Source: Flavobacteriaceae bacterium (lineage in GTDB: Bacteria; Bacteroidota; Bacteroidia; Flavobacteriales; Flavobacteriaceae). From it: 64,000 nucleotides of DNA. Below are positions 26,501 to 35,708 of the stretch, piece by piece. A program made the position numbers and the translations under genes. The stretch's first letter is position 1. Every line of letters begins with the position of its first letter. Under the pieces are notes generated by a model. The model was not told the origin of the DNA. It made no database searches and saw only the letters and a list, made by a program, of their open reading frames with translations. Location: NCBI GenBank assembly GCA_018699935.1, contig JABISF010000079.1, positions 62,001 through 126,000 of the forward strand. The letters run 5' to 3'.

Positions 26501-28084
26501 TCAATCGTTTGCAATCCGATCCAAGGCCTCCTGTATAAAAGGGTCTTCTTGATTGATGATTCGATTGTATAGATTTTCGCTAAAGATTTGATTGGCAATA
26601 TTGGCTTTTATATAGCTCAGAATTTTATCCTTGTCTTTAAAATTTACTGGAAAATTATTTTCCTTACAATAATCCTCAAAAGCGTTGATAAAATCATCGG
26701 CAAATTCCAAAGGTTCGCTATAAAAATAGGCAGCATTGTCAAATTGATATTTGTTGGGATGTTTATCCAGTTCTAGAAACACAAAGCGATTGATCAAAAT
26801 GGAGCGAAATAAAGTGGTATTCCATTCGTCTTCGGTAGTGTCGTTGTTGGGGATAAAAATATCTGGAGCGATTCCTCCCCCCCCGTATACCGTTCTGCCT
26901 TTGGGCGTTGTAAATGCCAAACCATTGTTCACCGGCATTTTATCTTCAGACGCCATTTCACCGGATTCAAAACGGGACTGAATCTCGGCATAGTATTCAT
27001 CGCGGGTTTCATTGTCATAGGGGCGTTGAATGGATCGTCCAGTGGGCGTATAATAGCGCGCCGTAGTCAAGCGCACCTGATCGCCTTGCCCCAGGGGCAT
27101 CTGCTGTTGCACCAAGCCTTTACCAAAGGTTCGTCGCCCAATAATATATCCGCGATCGTTGTCCTGAATAGCTCCTGCAATCACCTCACTGGCAGAAGCA
27201 GACTGCTCGTCCACCAAAACATAGAGCCCACCTTGTTCAAATCGACCGCTTCCCTTGGCAATGGTTTTTTGACGATTCCCATTATTCCCTTCCACAATCA
27301 CAATGGGACTGCCGCGTTCCAAAAATTCATCTACAATTTGCTTGGCAGGCAACAAATAACCCCCCGGATTTTCTCTTAAATCCAACACCAAATGCTGCAT
27401 TCTTTGTTCCAGCAAATTGTCCAACGCTGCGCTAAATTCCTCATAGGTCGTTTGAGAAAACCGATTGATTTTGATGTATCCTACTTCATCGTTAAACATA
27501 TAGCTGGACGAAACGCTGGGGAGTGGCACATCGCCGCGCTCCAAATCTATGGTGAGTAAGGAATCTGATTTTTTACGGTACACTTGTAATTTTACTTGTG
27601 TATTGGGCGAACCTTTCAATCGACTGACGATGTATTCACTTAAATGGTTTTTTTGATAAAGAGTATCCAAATCGGCCATCAAAATACGGTCTCCGGGAAG
27701 TATGCCTGCTTTTTCTGCAGGGCCTCCTTCCAAAACTCTGACCACAGCCACCGAGTCGCGCAACATAAAGAAGCTCACACCGATACCTACAAAATTGCCT
27801 TGCATGCTTTCCGCAATTTCCTGTTCGCGATTGGCTGGAATATAGACAGAATGCGGATCCAATTGCTCCATGATGTCTGTAATCACAACGCCCACCAAAC
27901 TGTCCGTATTTATTTCATCAACATAATCCTGGGATAGGTATTCCATCAATTTGGTAATCCGAGAAAGGCTTTCGTATTGCTGTTCTTGTGGATCGGATTG
28001 GGCGATATTATTGTTTCCCAATAAATAGCCAATGGCTGCAGACAGCAGTACAATTAAGAATAATGAAAGAATATTTTGTTTCAC
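26501..28084 (-). CDS. Carboxy-terminal processing protease (S41 family, CtpA/Prc-like)
   Basis: The protein has about 527 residues. I favour the GTG at 28084, preceded by an A-rich leader; the longer frame to 28129 would overlap the deaminase gene. An N-terminal helix (ILSLFLIVLLSAAIGYLLG) anchors it in the inner membrane. It is followed by a PDZ domain (GIGVSFFMLRDSVAVVRVL... GPAEKAGILPGD) and the S41 protease domain with the catalytic Ser in QSASASEVIAG and Lys in RRTFGKGLVQQ. It would trim or degrade periplasmic or membrane proteins from the C-terminus. It is the last gene of an operon with dCMP deaminase, HupE and a J-domain protein. Confidence 0.9.
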   Translation of the reverse strand: MKQNILSLFLIVLLSAAIGYLLGNNNIAQSDPQEQQYESLSRITKLMEYLSQDYVDEINTDSLVGVVITDIMEQLDPHSVYIPANREQEIAESMQGNFVGIGVSFFMLRDSVAVVRVLEGGPAEKAGILPGDRILMADLDTLYQKNHLSEYIVSRLKGSPNTQVKLQVYRKKSDSLLTIDLERGDVPLPSVSSSYMFNDEVGYIKINRFSQTTYEEFSAALDNLLEQRMQHLVLDLRENPGGYLLPAKQIVDEFLERGSPIVIVEGNNGNRQKTIAKGSGRFEQGGLYVLVDEQSASASEVIAGAIQDNDRGYIIGRRTFGKGLVQQQMPLGQGDQVRLTTARYYTPTGRSIQRPYDNETRDEYYAEIQSRFESGEMASEDKMPVNNGLAFTTPKGRTVYGGGGIAPDIFIPNNDTTEDEWNTTLFRSILINRFVFLELDKHPNKYQFDNAAYFYSEPLEFADDFINAFEDYCKENNFPVNFKDKDKILSYIKANIANQIFSENLYNRIINQEDPFIQEALDRIAND

Positions 28085-28094
28085 AATGTTTTTT

Positions 28095-28517
28095 TTAAAT
28101 GGGTACACAGTCCAATTCAACTCCGGCACGCTTCAAAAACTCGAGACCACTCACATCCTTATATGCCTTGGCATAGACCACCCGAACGATTCCGGATTGG
28201 TGAATGAGTTTGCTGCAATCCTTACAAGGGGAAAGCGTGATGTACAAGGTCGCTCCACGACAGGATTGGGTAGAACCCGCTACCTTTAAAATGGCGTTGG
28301 CCTCGGCATGCAATACATACCACTTGGTGTAGTGGTTTTCATCTTCACAAACGTTTTCAAAGCCCGATGGAGTTCCGTTATAACCGTCCGAAATGATCAT
28401 TCGATTTTTCACTATCAAAGCCCCCACTTTTTTGCGCTCACAATAGGACAGTTCCCCCCAAGTTTGTGCCATTTTCAAATAGGCTTTATCGTATTTATTT
28501 TGCTTTTCATCAGACAT
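28095..28517 (-). CDS. dCMP deaminase family protein
   Basis: The 140-residue enzyme has the zinc deaminase motifs HAEANAILK and SPCKDCSKLI, with DGYNGTPSGFENVCEDE between. This is the pattern of dCMP deaminases of the ComEB type, which make dUMP for thymidylate synthesis. The ATG at 28517 (MSDEKQNKYDKAY) is chosen over one 11 codons upstream because family members start near this point. The GTG of the protease gene lies 10 bases downstream. Confidence 0.88.
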   Translation of the reverse strand: MSDEKQNKYDKAYLKMAQTWGELSYCERKKVGALIVKNRMIISDGYNGTPSGFENVCEDENHYTKWYVLHAEANAILKVAGSTQSCRGATLYITLSPCKDCSKLIHQSGIVRVVYAKAYKDVSGLEFLKRAGVELDCVPI

Positions 28518-28568
28518 TATAGCGAAGATACCAATTTCATAGGGACTCAAAAATTTATTTGGGAAATG

Positions 28569-29156
28569 TTATGCCCCTCCCCCCACTCTTTCTGCAATCA
28601 TCGATAAGGCTTGGGACAAAATCAAGGCACCGGTGAATAACAGCCAAGGCGTTTTGGCCGTTTTCCATCGGGAAACCACCAAAGTATTAAGCAAGAGGGT
28701 TATCATAACAATAAAAAGTTGCGCCATTTCTACGCCTACGGCAAAAGAAAACAAAGAAACACTGACTCCTCCTTCGGGGACTAACATACCGAAATAACGT
28801 CCAAACCCCAATCCGTGAATAACACCAAAAACCAGTGTCAAAACGGAAGGAAATAAACCGACCGAAAAGCGTTGATTCAAACGTTCGTGAAACAACAAGG
28901 GCAAACAACTCAATGCGATGGTGATGGGAATCAACAATTCAATCCAGTAGGCGGAAAAAGGAATTTGAGCATAGTAGTTCCCGATTAATGACAGGGTGTG
29001 CCCTATCGTAAAAAGTGTGACCCACCATAATAATTTTCGATATTCCATAAATCCAAAAGGGAGGGTGAGGGCGGCAATGAAATAAAAATGATCCAATCCG
29101 CCTAAATCCATTACATGATTAAACCCCAATTCGACAAAAAATAAAAACTGATCCAT
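28569..29156 (-). CDS. HupE/UreJ family membrane protein
   Basis: The 195-residue protein has about six membrane helices. The conserved family motif is near the start (GFNHVMDLGGLDHFYFI, a G-x-D-H type helix) and the second is in the middle (GVIHGLGFG). HupE and UreJ proteins are nickel or cobalt permease candidates in hydrogenase and urease gene sets. No hydrogenase or urease genes are present here, so the substrate is open. It sits 12 bases behind the J-domain gene in the same operon. Confidence 0.82.
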   Translation of the reverse strand: MDQFLFFVELGFNHVMDLGGLDHFYFIAALTLPFGFMEYRKLLWWVTLFTIGHTLSLIGNYYAQIPFSAYWIELLIPITIALSCLPLLFHERLNQRFSVGLFPSVLTLVFGVIHGLGFGRYFGMLVPEGGVSVSLFSFAVGVEMAQLFIVMITLLLNTLVVSRWKTAKTPWLLFTGALILSQALSMIAERVGGGA

Positions 29157-29167
29157 AGTTTAAAAGT

Positions 29168-29890
29168 TTACATCCCTCGTTGCTTTTGTATGATCTCATA
29201 AGCCTCTTGAACTTTCTGAAACTTTTCTTTCGCACCTTTCAGCAAGGCAACATCTTTGCTTTGCAAGGCATCTGGGTGGTATTTTTTGGCCATATTTCGA
29301 TAGGCTTTTTTTACCTCTGCATCGGTGGCATCTGGGGTTATTTCCAAAATAGAATAGGCACCATCGGTGGATTTGACAAACATGGCTTTGATACTCCCAT
29401 AATCGGAAGTATTGATGCGGAGGGCGCGTCCAATTTGTTCCAATTTTTGCAATTCTGAATCTGAAATCGATCCGTCGGCATTGGCAATTCCAAATAAAAA
29501 ATGGAGGATTTGGAGCCGCACTGCATGTTGGGTGTAACGCACCAAAACCGCTGCTATTTCTTCAATATTTTGTGATTTTTCTTTTACCTCCGTATTGAAT
29601 TTTTGAAACAGCTGGCTGGCATGCGCTGTTCCATACTGGGAAATAAAAAAGTTGCGGACAAATTCCAACTCTTGTTTTTTGGTTTGTCCATCAGCCTTGA
29701 TGACGGTGGCTGCCAATGCGAGTAAATTCAGCTCAAATTCAGCACGCGCCATAGTGGGGGTTTGTTTCCCAAATACTTGCGTTGACCCTTTGGAAAATTG
29801 ATCGATAAGACTGCCAATAAAAAACCCAAAAATAGCACCGGGAAAACGGAAAATAAAATATCCCAAAAAAGCGGCTACCCATTTAATCAT
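29168..29890 (-). CDS. DjlA-like membrane co-chaperone (TerB-like domain plus J domain)
   Basis: The 240-residue protein begins with one membrane helix (MIKWVAAFLGYFIFRFPGA). It continues with a TerB-like helical domain (about residues 60-160, LAATVIKADGQ and FGIANADGSIS) and ends in a J domain with the HPD motif (MAKKYHPDALQ). This order matches DjlA, a membrane co-chaperone that stimulates DnaK. The ATG at 29890 fits DjlA starts better than one five codons upstream. It is the first gene of a four-gene minus-strand operon. Confidence 0.87.
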   Translation of the reverse strand: MIKWVAAFLGYFIFRFPGAIFGFFIGSLIDQFSKGSTQVFGKQTPTMARAEFELNLLALAATVIKADGQTKKQELEFVRNFFISQYGTAHASQLFQKFNTEVKEKSQNIEEIAAVLVRYTQHAVRLQILHFLFGIANADGSISDSELQKLEQIGRALRINTSDYGSIKAMFVKSTDGAYSILEITPDATDAEVKKAYRNMAKKYHPDALQSKDVALLKGAKEKFQKVQEAYEIIQKQRGM

Positions 29891-29971
29891 CACAAACGCA
29901 TTCAAATTTAAGCTTACAAAGTTGACAAATTAAATCCTCCTTACAAAACTTTAGGAACGGGTTTACTTTTA

Positions 29972-29979
29972 TATCTTTG
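29972..29979 (+). promoter_or_regulatory. -7 promoter box of the bacilliredoxin gene
   Basis: TATCTTTG at 29972-29979 matches TAnnTTTG exactly. It lies 12 bases before the ATG at 29992, across an A-rich run. I see no clear -33 TTTG at the expected distance. Confidence 0.55.
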
Positions 29980-29991
29980 AAAAAAAAAATT

Positions 29992-30402
29992 ATGTATCCA
30001 GCAGAATTTGTAAAACCCATGCGAGAAGAATTAACCCAAATTGGTTTTAATGAATTATTCTCCTCCGAAGATGTTGATCATGCCTTGGCAAAGTCAGGAA
30101 CTACCTTGGTGGTTGTAAACTCTGTATGTGGCTGTGCTGCAGCCAATGCACGTCCTGCCGTTCGCTTGTCTTTGGGCAACGAAAAAACTCCCGACCAATT
30201 GGTTACTGTTTTTGCAGGAGTTGATCGCGAAGCCACCGACACCGCACGTTCTATGATGATTCCTTTTCCACCCTCCTCGCCCAGTATTGCGCTGTTCAAA
30301 GATGGGGATTTGGTTCATATGATCGAACGCCATCACATTGAAGGCCGTCCGGCAGAGATGATTGCGGAAAACCTTAAAATGGCCTTTCAGGAGTACTGTT
30401 AA
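29992..30402 (+). CDS. BrxA/BrxB family bacilliredoxin
   Basis: The 136-residue protein has the YphP/YqiW family features, including the active-site motif in NSVCGCAAANARPAVR (C-G-C) and the late PPSSPSIALFKDG. Bacilliredoxins remove bacillithiol from mixed disulfides on proteins, and many Bacteroidota make bacillithiol. The start at 29992 (MYPAEFVKPM) follows the promoter box at 29972-29979; a more upstream start is excluded by it. plsC follows after 16 bases on the same strand. Confidence 0.9.
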   Translation: MYPAEFVKPMREELTQIGFNELFSSEDVDHALAKSGTTLVVVNSVCGCAAANARPAVRLSLGNEKTPDQLVTVFAGVDREATDTARSMMIPFPPSSPSIALFKDGDLVHMIERHHIEGRPAEMIAENLKMAFQEYC

Positions 30403-30418
30403 ATTTTAATTTAACAAA

Positions 30419-31174
30419 ATGCAAGCCCTACTTCGCTATCCCTTATCGGTCTTGTATTATGTACTGTTTTTTGGTACGCTTTGTATTTTTCATCCCATTC
30501 AATGGCTTTGCCTCAAGGGTTTTGGCTATGATGCCCACAAAGCCTCGGTTTCATTCCTCAATTTTTTTATCGTCCAAAATCTAAAAATACTTGGAACGCG
30601 GATTCGTTTTGATATAGAACAACCTTTACCGGAAGGCATTCCGCTAATTTTTGTTTCCAATCATCAAAGCACTTACGACATCCCTCCCATGATTTGGCAC
30701 TTCCGAAAACAGCATCCAAAATTTATCAGTAAAAGTAGTTTGGGCAAGGGCATTCCTAGTGTTTCTTTTAATCTAAAATACGGAGGTTCGGTACTGATTG
30801 ATCGCAATAAAAGAAAACAATCGCTGGAGGCAATTGAAACTTTTGGTAAAAATTTGGAGGAAAAAAAATGGTCAGCAGTCGTCTTTCCCGAGGGGACACG
30901 CAGTCGGGATGGAAAATGTAAAAAGTTTCACCGTGGTGGTTTGTTGTCACTCATGAAGAATATGCCCAGTGCTCAAATCGTTCCCATTGCCATTGGGAAT
31001 TCCTGGAAATTTGGGCAGCAGGGTTATTTTCCCTTGCCTTTGGGTGTTCATCTAAAATTCGACGTAGGGGCACCGCTCCCCATTCCTGCAGAAGAAGATC
31101 ATGAAACTTTTATCTATCAGCTTCAAAAGAACCTTCATCAAAAAGTAGAAAAATTACAAGAAGGAATGCTCTAG
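30419..31174 (+). CDS. plsC: 1-acyl-sn-glycerol-3-phosphate acyltransferase
   Basis: The 251-residue protein has an N-terminal membrane segment and the acyltransferase motifs NHQSTYD (His82 and Asp87 of the HX4D pair) and VFPEGTRSRDG near residue 157. It adds the second acyl chain to lysophosphatidic acid at the inner membrane during phospholipid synthesis. Its TAG stop overlaps that of the convergent histidine kinase gene within a single CTAG. It probably shares a transcript with the bacilliredoxin gene. Confidence 0.9.
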   Translation: MQALLRYPLSVLYYVLFFGTLCIFHPIQWLCLKGFGYDAHKASVSFLNFFIVQNLKILGTRIRFDIEQPLPEGIPLIFVSNHQSTYDIPPMIWHFRKQHPKFISKSSLGKGIPSVSFNLKYGGSVLIDRNKRKQSLEAIETFGKNLEEKKWSAVVFPEGTRSRDGKCKKFHRGGLLSLMKNMPSAQIVPIAIGNSWKFGQQGYFPLPLGVHLKFDVGAPLPIPAEEDHETFIYQLQKNLHQKVEKLQEGML

Positions 31175-32631
31175 ATATAGGGGAGTAAAATTGTAAATGT
31201 GGTTCCTTTTTTTGGGGTGGAAACATAGGAAATCGATCCGCCATGGGAAGTAATAATGTTTTTCACAATACCCAATCCTAATCCCATCCCTGCGGTTTTG
31301 GTTGTGAATTTCGGTTCAAATATTTTTTCCTTAATGTCCTCTGGAATTCCATTGCCATTATCGGTAATAATTAAGGTGCTTAATTTTTCTTCCCCCACCA
31401 ATTGAATTCCAATCTGCGGTTTGCGATTTGAAGGCACCGACTGTAAGGAGTTTTGGATCAAATTGGTCAATACACGTATCCATTGGGTTTTGTCAATATT
31501 TTGGTAAATATGAGCTTGGTTGGACGTAAAAATGATTTGATCTTTTTGAAAAATATCCACCGCCATTTGGGTGACCTCCACCAAATCTTGTTTTTTCAAT
31601 TTGGCCATGGGGAGGGTAGAAAAATCGGAGAAGGTATTGGCCACCTCACTCATGGTGTCAATTTGTTGAATCAACAGCTTGGCAAAATCATTCATTTTAG
31701 ATGTACTCTCCGGATCGTTAGGATCAAATTTTTGATGAAAACTTTGTACGGTCAAGCGCATGGGAGTGAGTGGATTTTTAATCTCGTGGGCCACTTGTTT
31801 GGCCATTTCCTGCCAGGCTTGTTCCCGTTCACTGCGTGCCAATTTTTCTGCACTTTCCGCCAAATCGTCGATCATTTTATTGTAGGAATTCACCAAACTG
31901 TCAATTTCTTTGGTGGCATTTTTAAGGTATATTTTTTCATTCTTCAGCGTCAGTCCTGTTTGATCCATTTTGAGACGAATAGCTTCCAAGGAGCGCGTCA
32001 CAAACTTGGAGAGGAAATAAGCCAACAATACCACCCCTAGTAGCAGTATGATATAAATTTGATAGAGGTTGTCCAAGAAGGTGTTCAACTCGTTCTCTGA
32101 AAATGAAATATCCTCAAAATAGGGGAAAAATAAGATGCCATAGGGTCGGGAGTAGTCATCTCTCAAAACTCTGTAAGAAGCGTGATAGCGGTCAATATCG
32201 GAATTGTAAAATTCTAATAAATAACCATCTTTGGTGGCAAACAAATCGTCAATTAAGGTTTGCTCTAAATGATAATCATTGGCAATGACTTTGAGGGGGG
32301 TATGAAATGTAAATAAGGGTTTTCCATCTAGCGAAAACAACGAGTATTGTACATTGTGAATGGAAGTGATTTTTTCAAAATCTGCTGCATATTCCCCCCA
32401 AATTTCAGCGGGTTGACCATAGAGGTTGTATTTGCTTTCTAAAAAATTGAGATGTCGCACCAGTTGCGCTTCTTTACGAATCAAGCGCCCCAAGTGATAA
32501 TTCTCTCGCTGCGATTCATACTGAATGGTGGTGGATCCTAATATGAGCAAGCCGGCCAGTACCAGCATAAGAATCATCGCAACAAATAATCGCGTTCGGA
32601 GTGACAGTTTTTTAGGGAGAAGTAGTGGCAT
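31171..32631 (-). CDS. Membrane sensor histidine kinase (orphan)
   Basis: The 486-residue protein has helices at about 13-35 and 192-210 flanking a periplasmic sensor region of about 155 residues. A HAMP-like linker, a long coiled segment and the H box AHEIKNPLTPMRL with phospho-acceptor His282 follow. The kinase core has N (LIQNSLQS), G1 (ITDNGNGIP) and G2 (GMGLGLGIV) boxes. The layout is NtrY-like. No response regulator gene is adjacent. Its ATG overlaps the TAA of hemJ (TAATG), so the two genes are translationally coupled. This hints that it senses something linked to haem or the envelope, but the signal is unknown. Confidence 0.88.
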   Translation of the reverse strand: MPLLLPKKLSLRTRLFVAMILMLVLAGLLILGSTTIQYESQRENYHLGRLIRKEAQLVRHLNFLESKYNLYGQPAEIWGEYAADFEKITSIHNVQYSLFSLDGKPLFTFHTPLKVIANDYHLEQTLIDDLFATKDGYLLEFYNSDIDRYHASYRVLRDDYSRPYGILFFPYFEDISFSENELNTFLDNLYQIYIILLLGVVLLAYFLSKFVTRSLEAIRLKMDQTGLTLKNEKIYLKNATKEIDSLVNSYNKMIDDLAESAEKLARSEREQAWQEMAKQVAHEIKNPLTPMRLTVQSFHQKFDPNDPESTSKMNDFAKLLIQQIDTMSEVANTFSDFSTLPMAKLKKQDLVEVTQMAVDIFQKDQIIFTSNQAHIYQNIDKTQWIRVLTNLIQNSLQSVPSNRKPQIGIQLVGEEKLSTLIITDNGNGIPEDIKEKIFEPKFTTKTAGMGLGLGIVKNIITSHGGSISYVSTPKKGTTFTILLPYI

Positions 32632-33164
32632 TATTTTCCTCGGGCTTTTTTATACATTCGAATTCCTAACATCAAAACAGCCATCAAGCCCAACAACGCC
32701 CCAATGCCTACCCACCATTGGATACTATCTCTGAGAATAATTAAAAAAATGATGGCAAACAGCAGTAGCGTGGCTCCTTCATTCCAAATCCGCATAAAAA
32801 AACTGCTGTAGCTTGCGCTGCCCTGTTGAAAGCGCAAAAACATTTGATGGGTTTTGAGGTGATAGAGGATTAATAAAAAAACGAAAAATAATTTTAATTG
32901 CATCCAACTTTGAGTGAGCCAAGAGGGCATCAATAATAACATCCATATTGCAAAAATTATAGCTAAAATGGCGGAAGGCCAAGTGATGATATACCACAGT
33001 CTTCGTTCCATGAGCCGAAATTGAGTGATCAAAATTTGAGCTGCTGAAGCCTCTTTTGTTTGGGCTTCAATATGGTAAATAAATAATCTCGGGATATAAA
33101 ACAAACCGGCAAACCAAGTAATGATAAAAATGATATGCAGTGCTTTTATATAGTTGTAAATCAC
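32631..33164 (-). CDS. hemJ: Protoporphyrinogen IX oxidase, HemJ type
   Basis: The 177-residue membrane protein has four or five helices and the HemJ signature KALHIIFIITWFAGLFYIPR followed by a conserved His31. A late WMQLKLFF segment holds Lys90. The haem-binding His10 and Lys90 fit what is known of HemJ, which oxidises protoporphyrinogen IX in organisms lacking HemG and HemY. The rest of the haem pathway is encoded within 10 kb, and no other protoporphyrinogen oxidase gene is here. That supports HemJ over a generic CopD-like protein. It is coupled to the histidine kinase gene downstream. Confidence 0.85.
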   Translation of the reverse strand: MIYNYIKALHIIFIITWFAGLFYIPRLFIYHIEAQTKEASAAQILITQFRLMERRLWYIITWPSAILAIIFAIWMLLLMPSWLTQSWMQLKLFFVFLLILYHLKTHQMFLRFQQGSASYSSFFMRIWNEGATLLLFAIIFLIILRDSIQWWVGIGALLGLMAVLMLGIRMYKKARGK

Positions 33165-33329
33165 GATTTATACTTCCGTTTTAAAATTCAACACGCTTGG
33201 CAAAAATTTTCTTGATTCCACAGCCTACTGCAAAAACTCTTCCAAGTGTGTTTTTGTTGTTCATAAATGTACAAAAAGTTTTACTAGCCAGACGATCCTC
33301 AGCCCTTTCAAGAAAGATGTCACAGGCGT

Positions 33330-34670
33330 CTAGTGTAATGTTTTTCGGATCTCCCGATTTAAGAAAAACCCTGTAACCAAAGTCGCCAAAAGTTCAGCTA
33401 TGGGAAAGGCAATCCAAACCCCCAAAACCCCGTAGATGGGAGGCAAAATATACAACAAGGGGATAAAGAAGAAACCCTGTCTGGTCAATGTAAGTAGTAA
33501 GGCGGGAGTGGCTTTTCCGATAGCTTGAAAATAGGCTGCCCCAATCAACTGTATTCCCACGATGGGCAGGGCTGCAAAAACCCATCTTAAGGCAGTGGGT
33601 GTTTCGGCAAACAATTGTGCATCCTTGGTGAAAATGGGCGCTATATAATCCGAAAATACATAAATCGCAATACAGACCAGCGTGGCCATAGCGGTGGCGG
33701 ATCGGATGGAAACATTGATGACCTGTCGCACTCTTGGAAATTGTGCTGCGCCATAATTATATCCGGCAATCGGCAAAAAGCCTTGCGTAATCCCCAAAAT
33801 GGGAAAGGTAGCAAACATCAACATCCGGCTAATGATGGCGTAGACTGCAATAGAAGATTCGCCTCCATAAGAGAATAAGATGTTATTGACCAACAATACA
33901 GTAATACTCACCATGGCTTGTCGTGCCAGCGTTACAAAACCCAAACTCCCAATCTCTTTCACAAGGGATACATCCCATTTGAAATCGGGGAGTGAAAGCC
34001 GGAGTTCAGACTTTTTGGAAATAAAAAAATAGAGGATATAAAGGGAACAAACGATATAGGACAAGGTCGTTGCCCAAGCAGCTCCAAACATTCCCCAATC
34101 AAAAACATTGATAAACAAATAGTCCAACAAAAGATTGGAAATAGAGGGGAGCAACATCGCATACATGGCGTGCTTGGGTTTGCCTTCCGCCCGAATGGTA
34201 TTATTGGCCATCATACAAAAGCCCAAAACAGGCACTCCATACATTACAATGGTGTAATATATTTTGGCAGGTTCGTACAAACTTCCTTTCCCACCAAAGG
34301 CCGGAATGATGGTCTCAATAAAAAATAAACCCACCAACACAAAAAGAACAGTAAACACCAGAGTGAGTGTAATTTGATTTCCAAAAGTTTTGGACGCTTT
34401 GGAAGGATTATTTTCTCCCAAAGCCCTAGAAATGATGGAGGCTCCTCCCACCCCGATGGACATTCCCAAAGCAGCGATAAAAAAGGAAACCGGCAATACG
34501 ACATTAATAGCACCGATGGCGTCAGAACCGATCCATTGCCCCACAAAAACAGTGTCGATGAGGATGTTTAAAGACATGACTAAAATCCCGATGGAGGCAG
34601 GTAAGGCTTGTTGAAGGAGTAATTTTGGGATGGGGCGTGTCCCCATTTGCTCAGCGGTGTTTCGTGCCAT
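33330..34670 (-). CDS. MATE family efflux transporter
   Basis: The 446-residue protein has twelve membrane helices in two related halves (ALPASIGILVMSLNILIDTVFVGQWIG near the start in overlapping parts; GSLGFVTLARQAMVS later). This is the multidrug and toxin extrusion family, which exports cationic or other small molecules using Na+ or H+. I chose the ATG at 34670 because it overlaps the hemH stop as TAATG and gives a normal length; the frame open upstream runs into hemH. The coupling to hemH suggests co-expression with haem synthesis. The substrate is unknown. The 165 bases between its stop and the hemJ start (33165-33329) show no clear terminator or promoter. Confidence 0.87.
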   Translation of the reverse strand: MARNTAEQMGTRPIPKLLLQQALPASIGILVMSLNILIDTVFVGQWIGSDAIGAINVVLPVSFFIAALGMSIGVGGASIISRALGENNPSKASKTFGNQITLTLVFTVLFVLVGLFFIETIIPAFGGKGSLYEPAKIYYTIVMYGVPVLGFCMMANNTIRAEGKPKHAMYAMLLPSISNLLLDYLFINVFDWGMFGAAWATTLSYIVCSLYILYFFISKKSELRLSLPDFKWDVSLVKEIGSLGFVTLARQAMVSITVLLVNNILFSYGGESSIAVYAIISRMLMFATFPILGITQGFLPIAGYNYGAAQFPRVRQVINVSIRSATAMATLVCIAIYVFSDYIAPIFTKDAQLFAETPTALRWVFAALPIVGIQLIGAAYFQAIGKATPALLLTLTRQGFFFIPLLYILPPIYGVLGVWIAFPIAELLATLVTGFFLNREIRKTLH

Positions 34671-35698
34671 TAGACGGATTTGGTTTGTGCCCATTCGTCC
34701 ACCCAGCGACTCATCACATTGACCCATTCCTCGCGATCGTTGATACATGGAATGACATGAAGGTGTGCTCCACCCTTTTCTTCAAAATCTTCTGCGGCTT
34801 CCATCCCAATTTCCTCCAAGGTTTCCAAACAATCAGAGACAAAAGCAGGAGTAGCAATAGCCAATTCTTTGGTTCCTTGTTCGGCAAAAGCGGCCACCGT
34901 TTTATCGGTGTAGGGTTTTAACCAAGAGCCCAAAATAGAGACCCGAGATTGGAAGCTGGTCGAAAATGTACCTTCTTTCAATTCCAAATATTCCGCTACC
35001 TTCACCGTTGTCATTTCACATTGATGGCGATAACAGTAGGCATGTGCGGGGGATTCTGAAAAACAGCATTTACCATCCATTTTACAATGAGACTGAGTCA
35101 CATCCGATTTGCGAATGTGTCGTTCCGGTACGCCGTGATAGGAAAATAGAAGATGCTCCCAATTTTTTCCTTGAAGTGCTTCCTGTATGGAATTTCCCAA
35201 CACACGAATATAGTCCGGGTGATTATAGAAGGGAGGGAGTGCCGTAAATTCCATTTTGGGAAAATGTTTTTTACGCAACGTTTCTGCCAATACCAAAATC
35301 GTTTCGGTGGTGGCCATAGCAAATTGAGGATAAAGCGGAACGAGCAATACCTCCGTGACGCCCTGCTGTGCCAACGTCTCCAAACCACTGTGAATGGAAG
35401 GTTTTCCATAGCGCATGGCTAATGCCACTGGGACAGAAACTTTCTTTTGTATTTTTTCTTGCAGTCGTTCTGATAAAACGATCAGGGGGGAACCCTCTTC
35501 CCACCATATTTTGCGGTAGGCCGCAGCCGATTTTTTGGGACGGGTTTTTAATATAATCCCTTTCACCAGGAAAGTACGAAACCATTTGGGCAGATCGATG
35601 ACCCGTTCGTCCATTAAAAATTCGTCTAAATAATCCCTAACATCTTCCGTTTTAGTGCTCTCGGGGGAACCCAAATTGACGAGTAAAACTCCTTTCAT
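34670..35698 (-). CDS. hemH: Ferrochelatase
   Basis: The 342-residue enzyme has the ferrochelatase motifs LLVNLGSPES at the N-terminus, SYHGVPERHIRKSD with the active-site His, and the later SFQSRVSILGSWLKPYTD. A cysteine cluster (KCCFSESPAHAYCYRHQC) in the middle matches the extra loop of many bacterial ferrochelatases. It inserts Fe2+ into protoporphyrin IX, the last step of haem synthesis. It starts 10 bases after the AraC-type regulator gene and its stop overlaps the MATE start, making a three-gene operon divergent from hemA. Confidence 0.95.
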   Translation of the reverse strand: MKGVLLVNLGSPESTKTEDVRDYLDEFLMDERVIDLPKWFRTFLVKGIILKTRPKKSAAAYRKIWWEEGSPLIVLSERLQEKIQKKVSVPVALAMRYGKPSIHSGLETLAQQGVTEVLLVPLYPQFAMATTETILVLAETLRKKHFPKMEFTALPPFYNHPDYIRVLGNSIQEALQGKNWEHLLFSYHGVPERHIRKSDVTQSHCKMDGKCCFSESPAHAYCYRHQCEMTTVKVAEYLELKEGTFSTSFQSRVSILGSWLKPYTDKTVAAFAEQGTKELAIATPAFVSDCLETLEEIGMEAAEDFEEKGGAHLHVIPCINDREEWVNVMSRWVDEWAQTKSV

Positions 35699-35708
35699 TT
35701 ACAATTTT

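Noticed and set aside
32631-33164. Calling the 177-residue membrane protein a CopD copper-resistance protein
   Set aside because: The KALHIIFIITWFAG motif, His10 and Lys90, and the haem-gene context fit HemJ better.
33165-33329. A possible terminator hairpin between the MATE gene and hemJ
   Set aside because: The inverted repeat (ACTAG, AGACG with CGTCTAGT) is broken by an insertion, has a long loop and lacks a T run.
34671-34748. A longer N-terminus for the MATE transporter
   Set aside because: It would overlap hemH. The ATG at 34670 gives a normal length and a TAATG junction.
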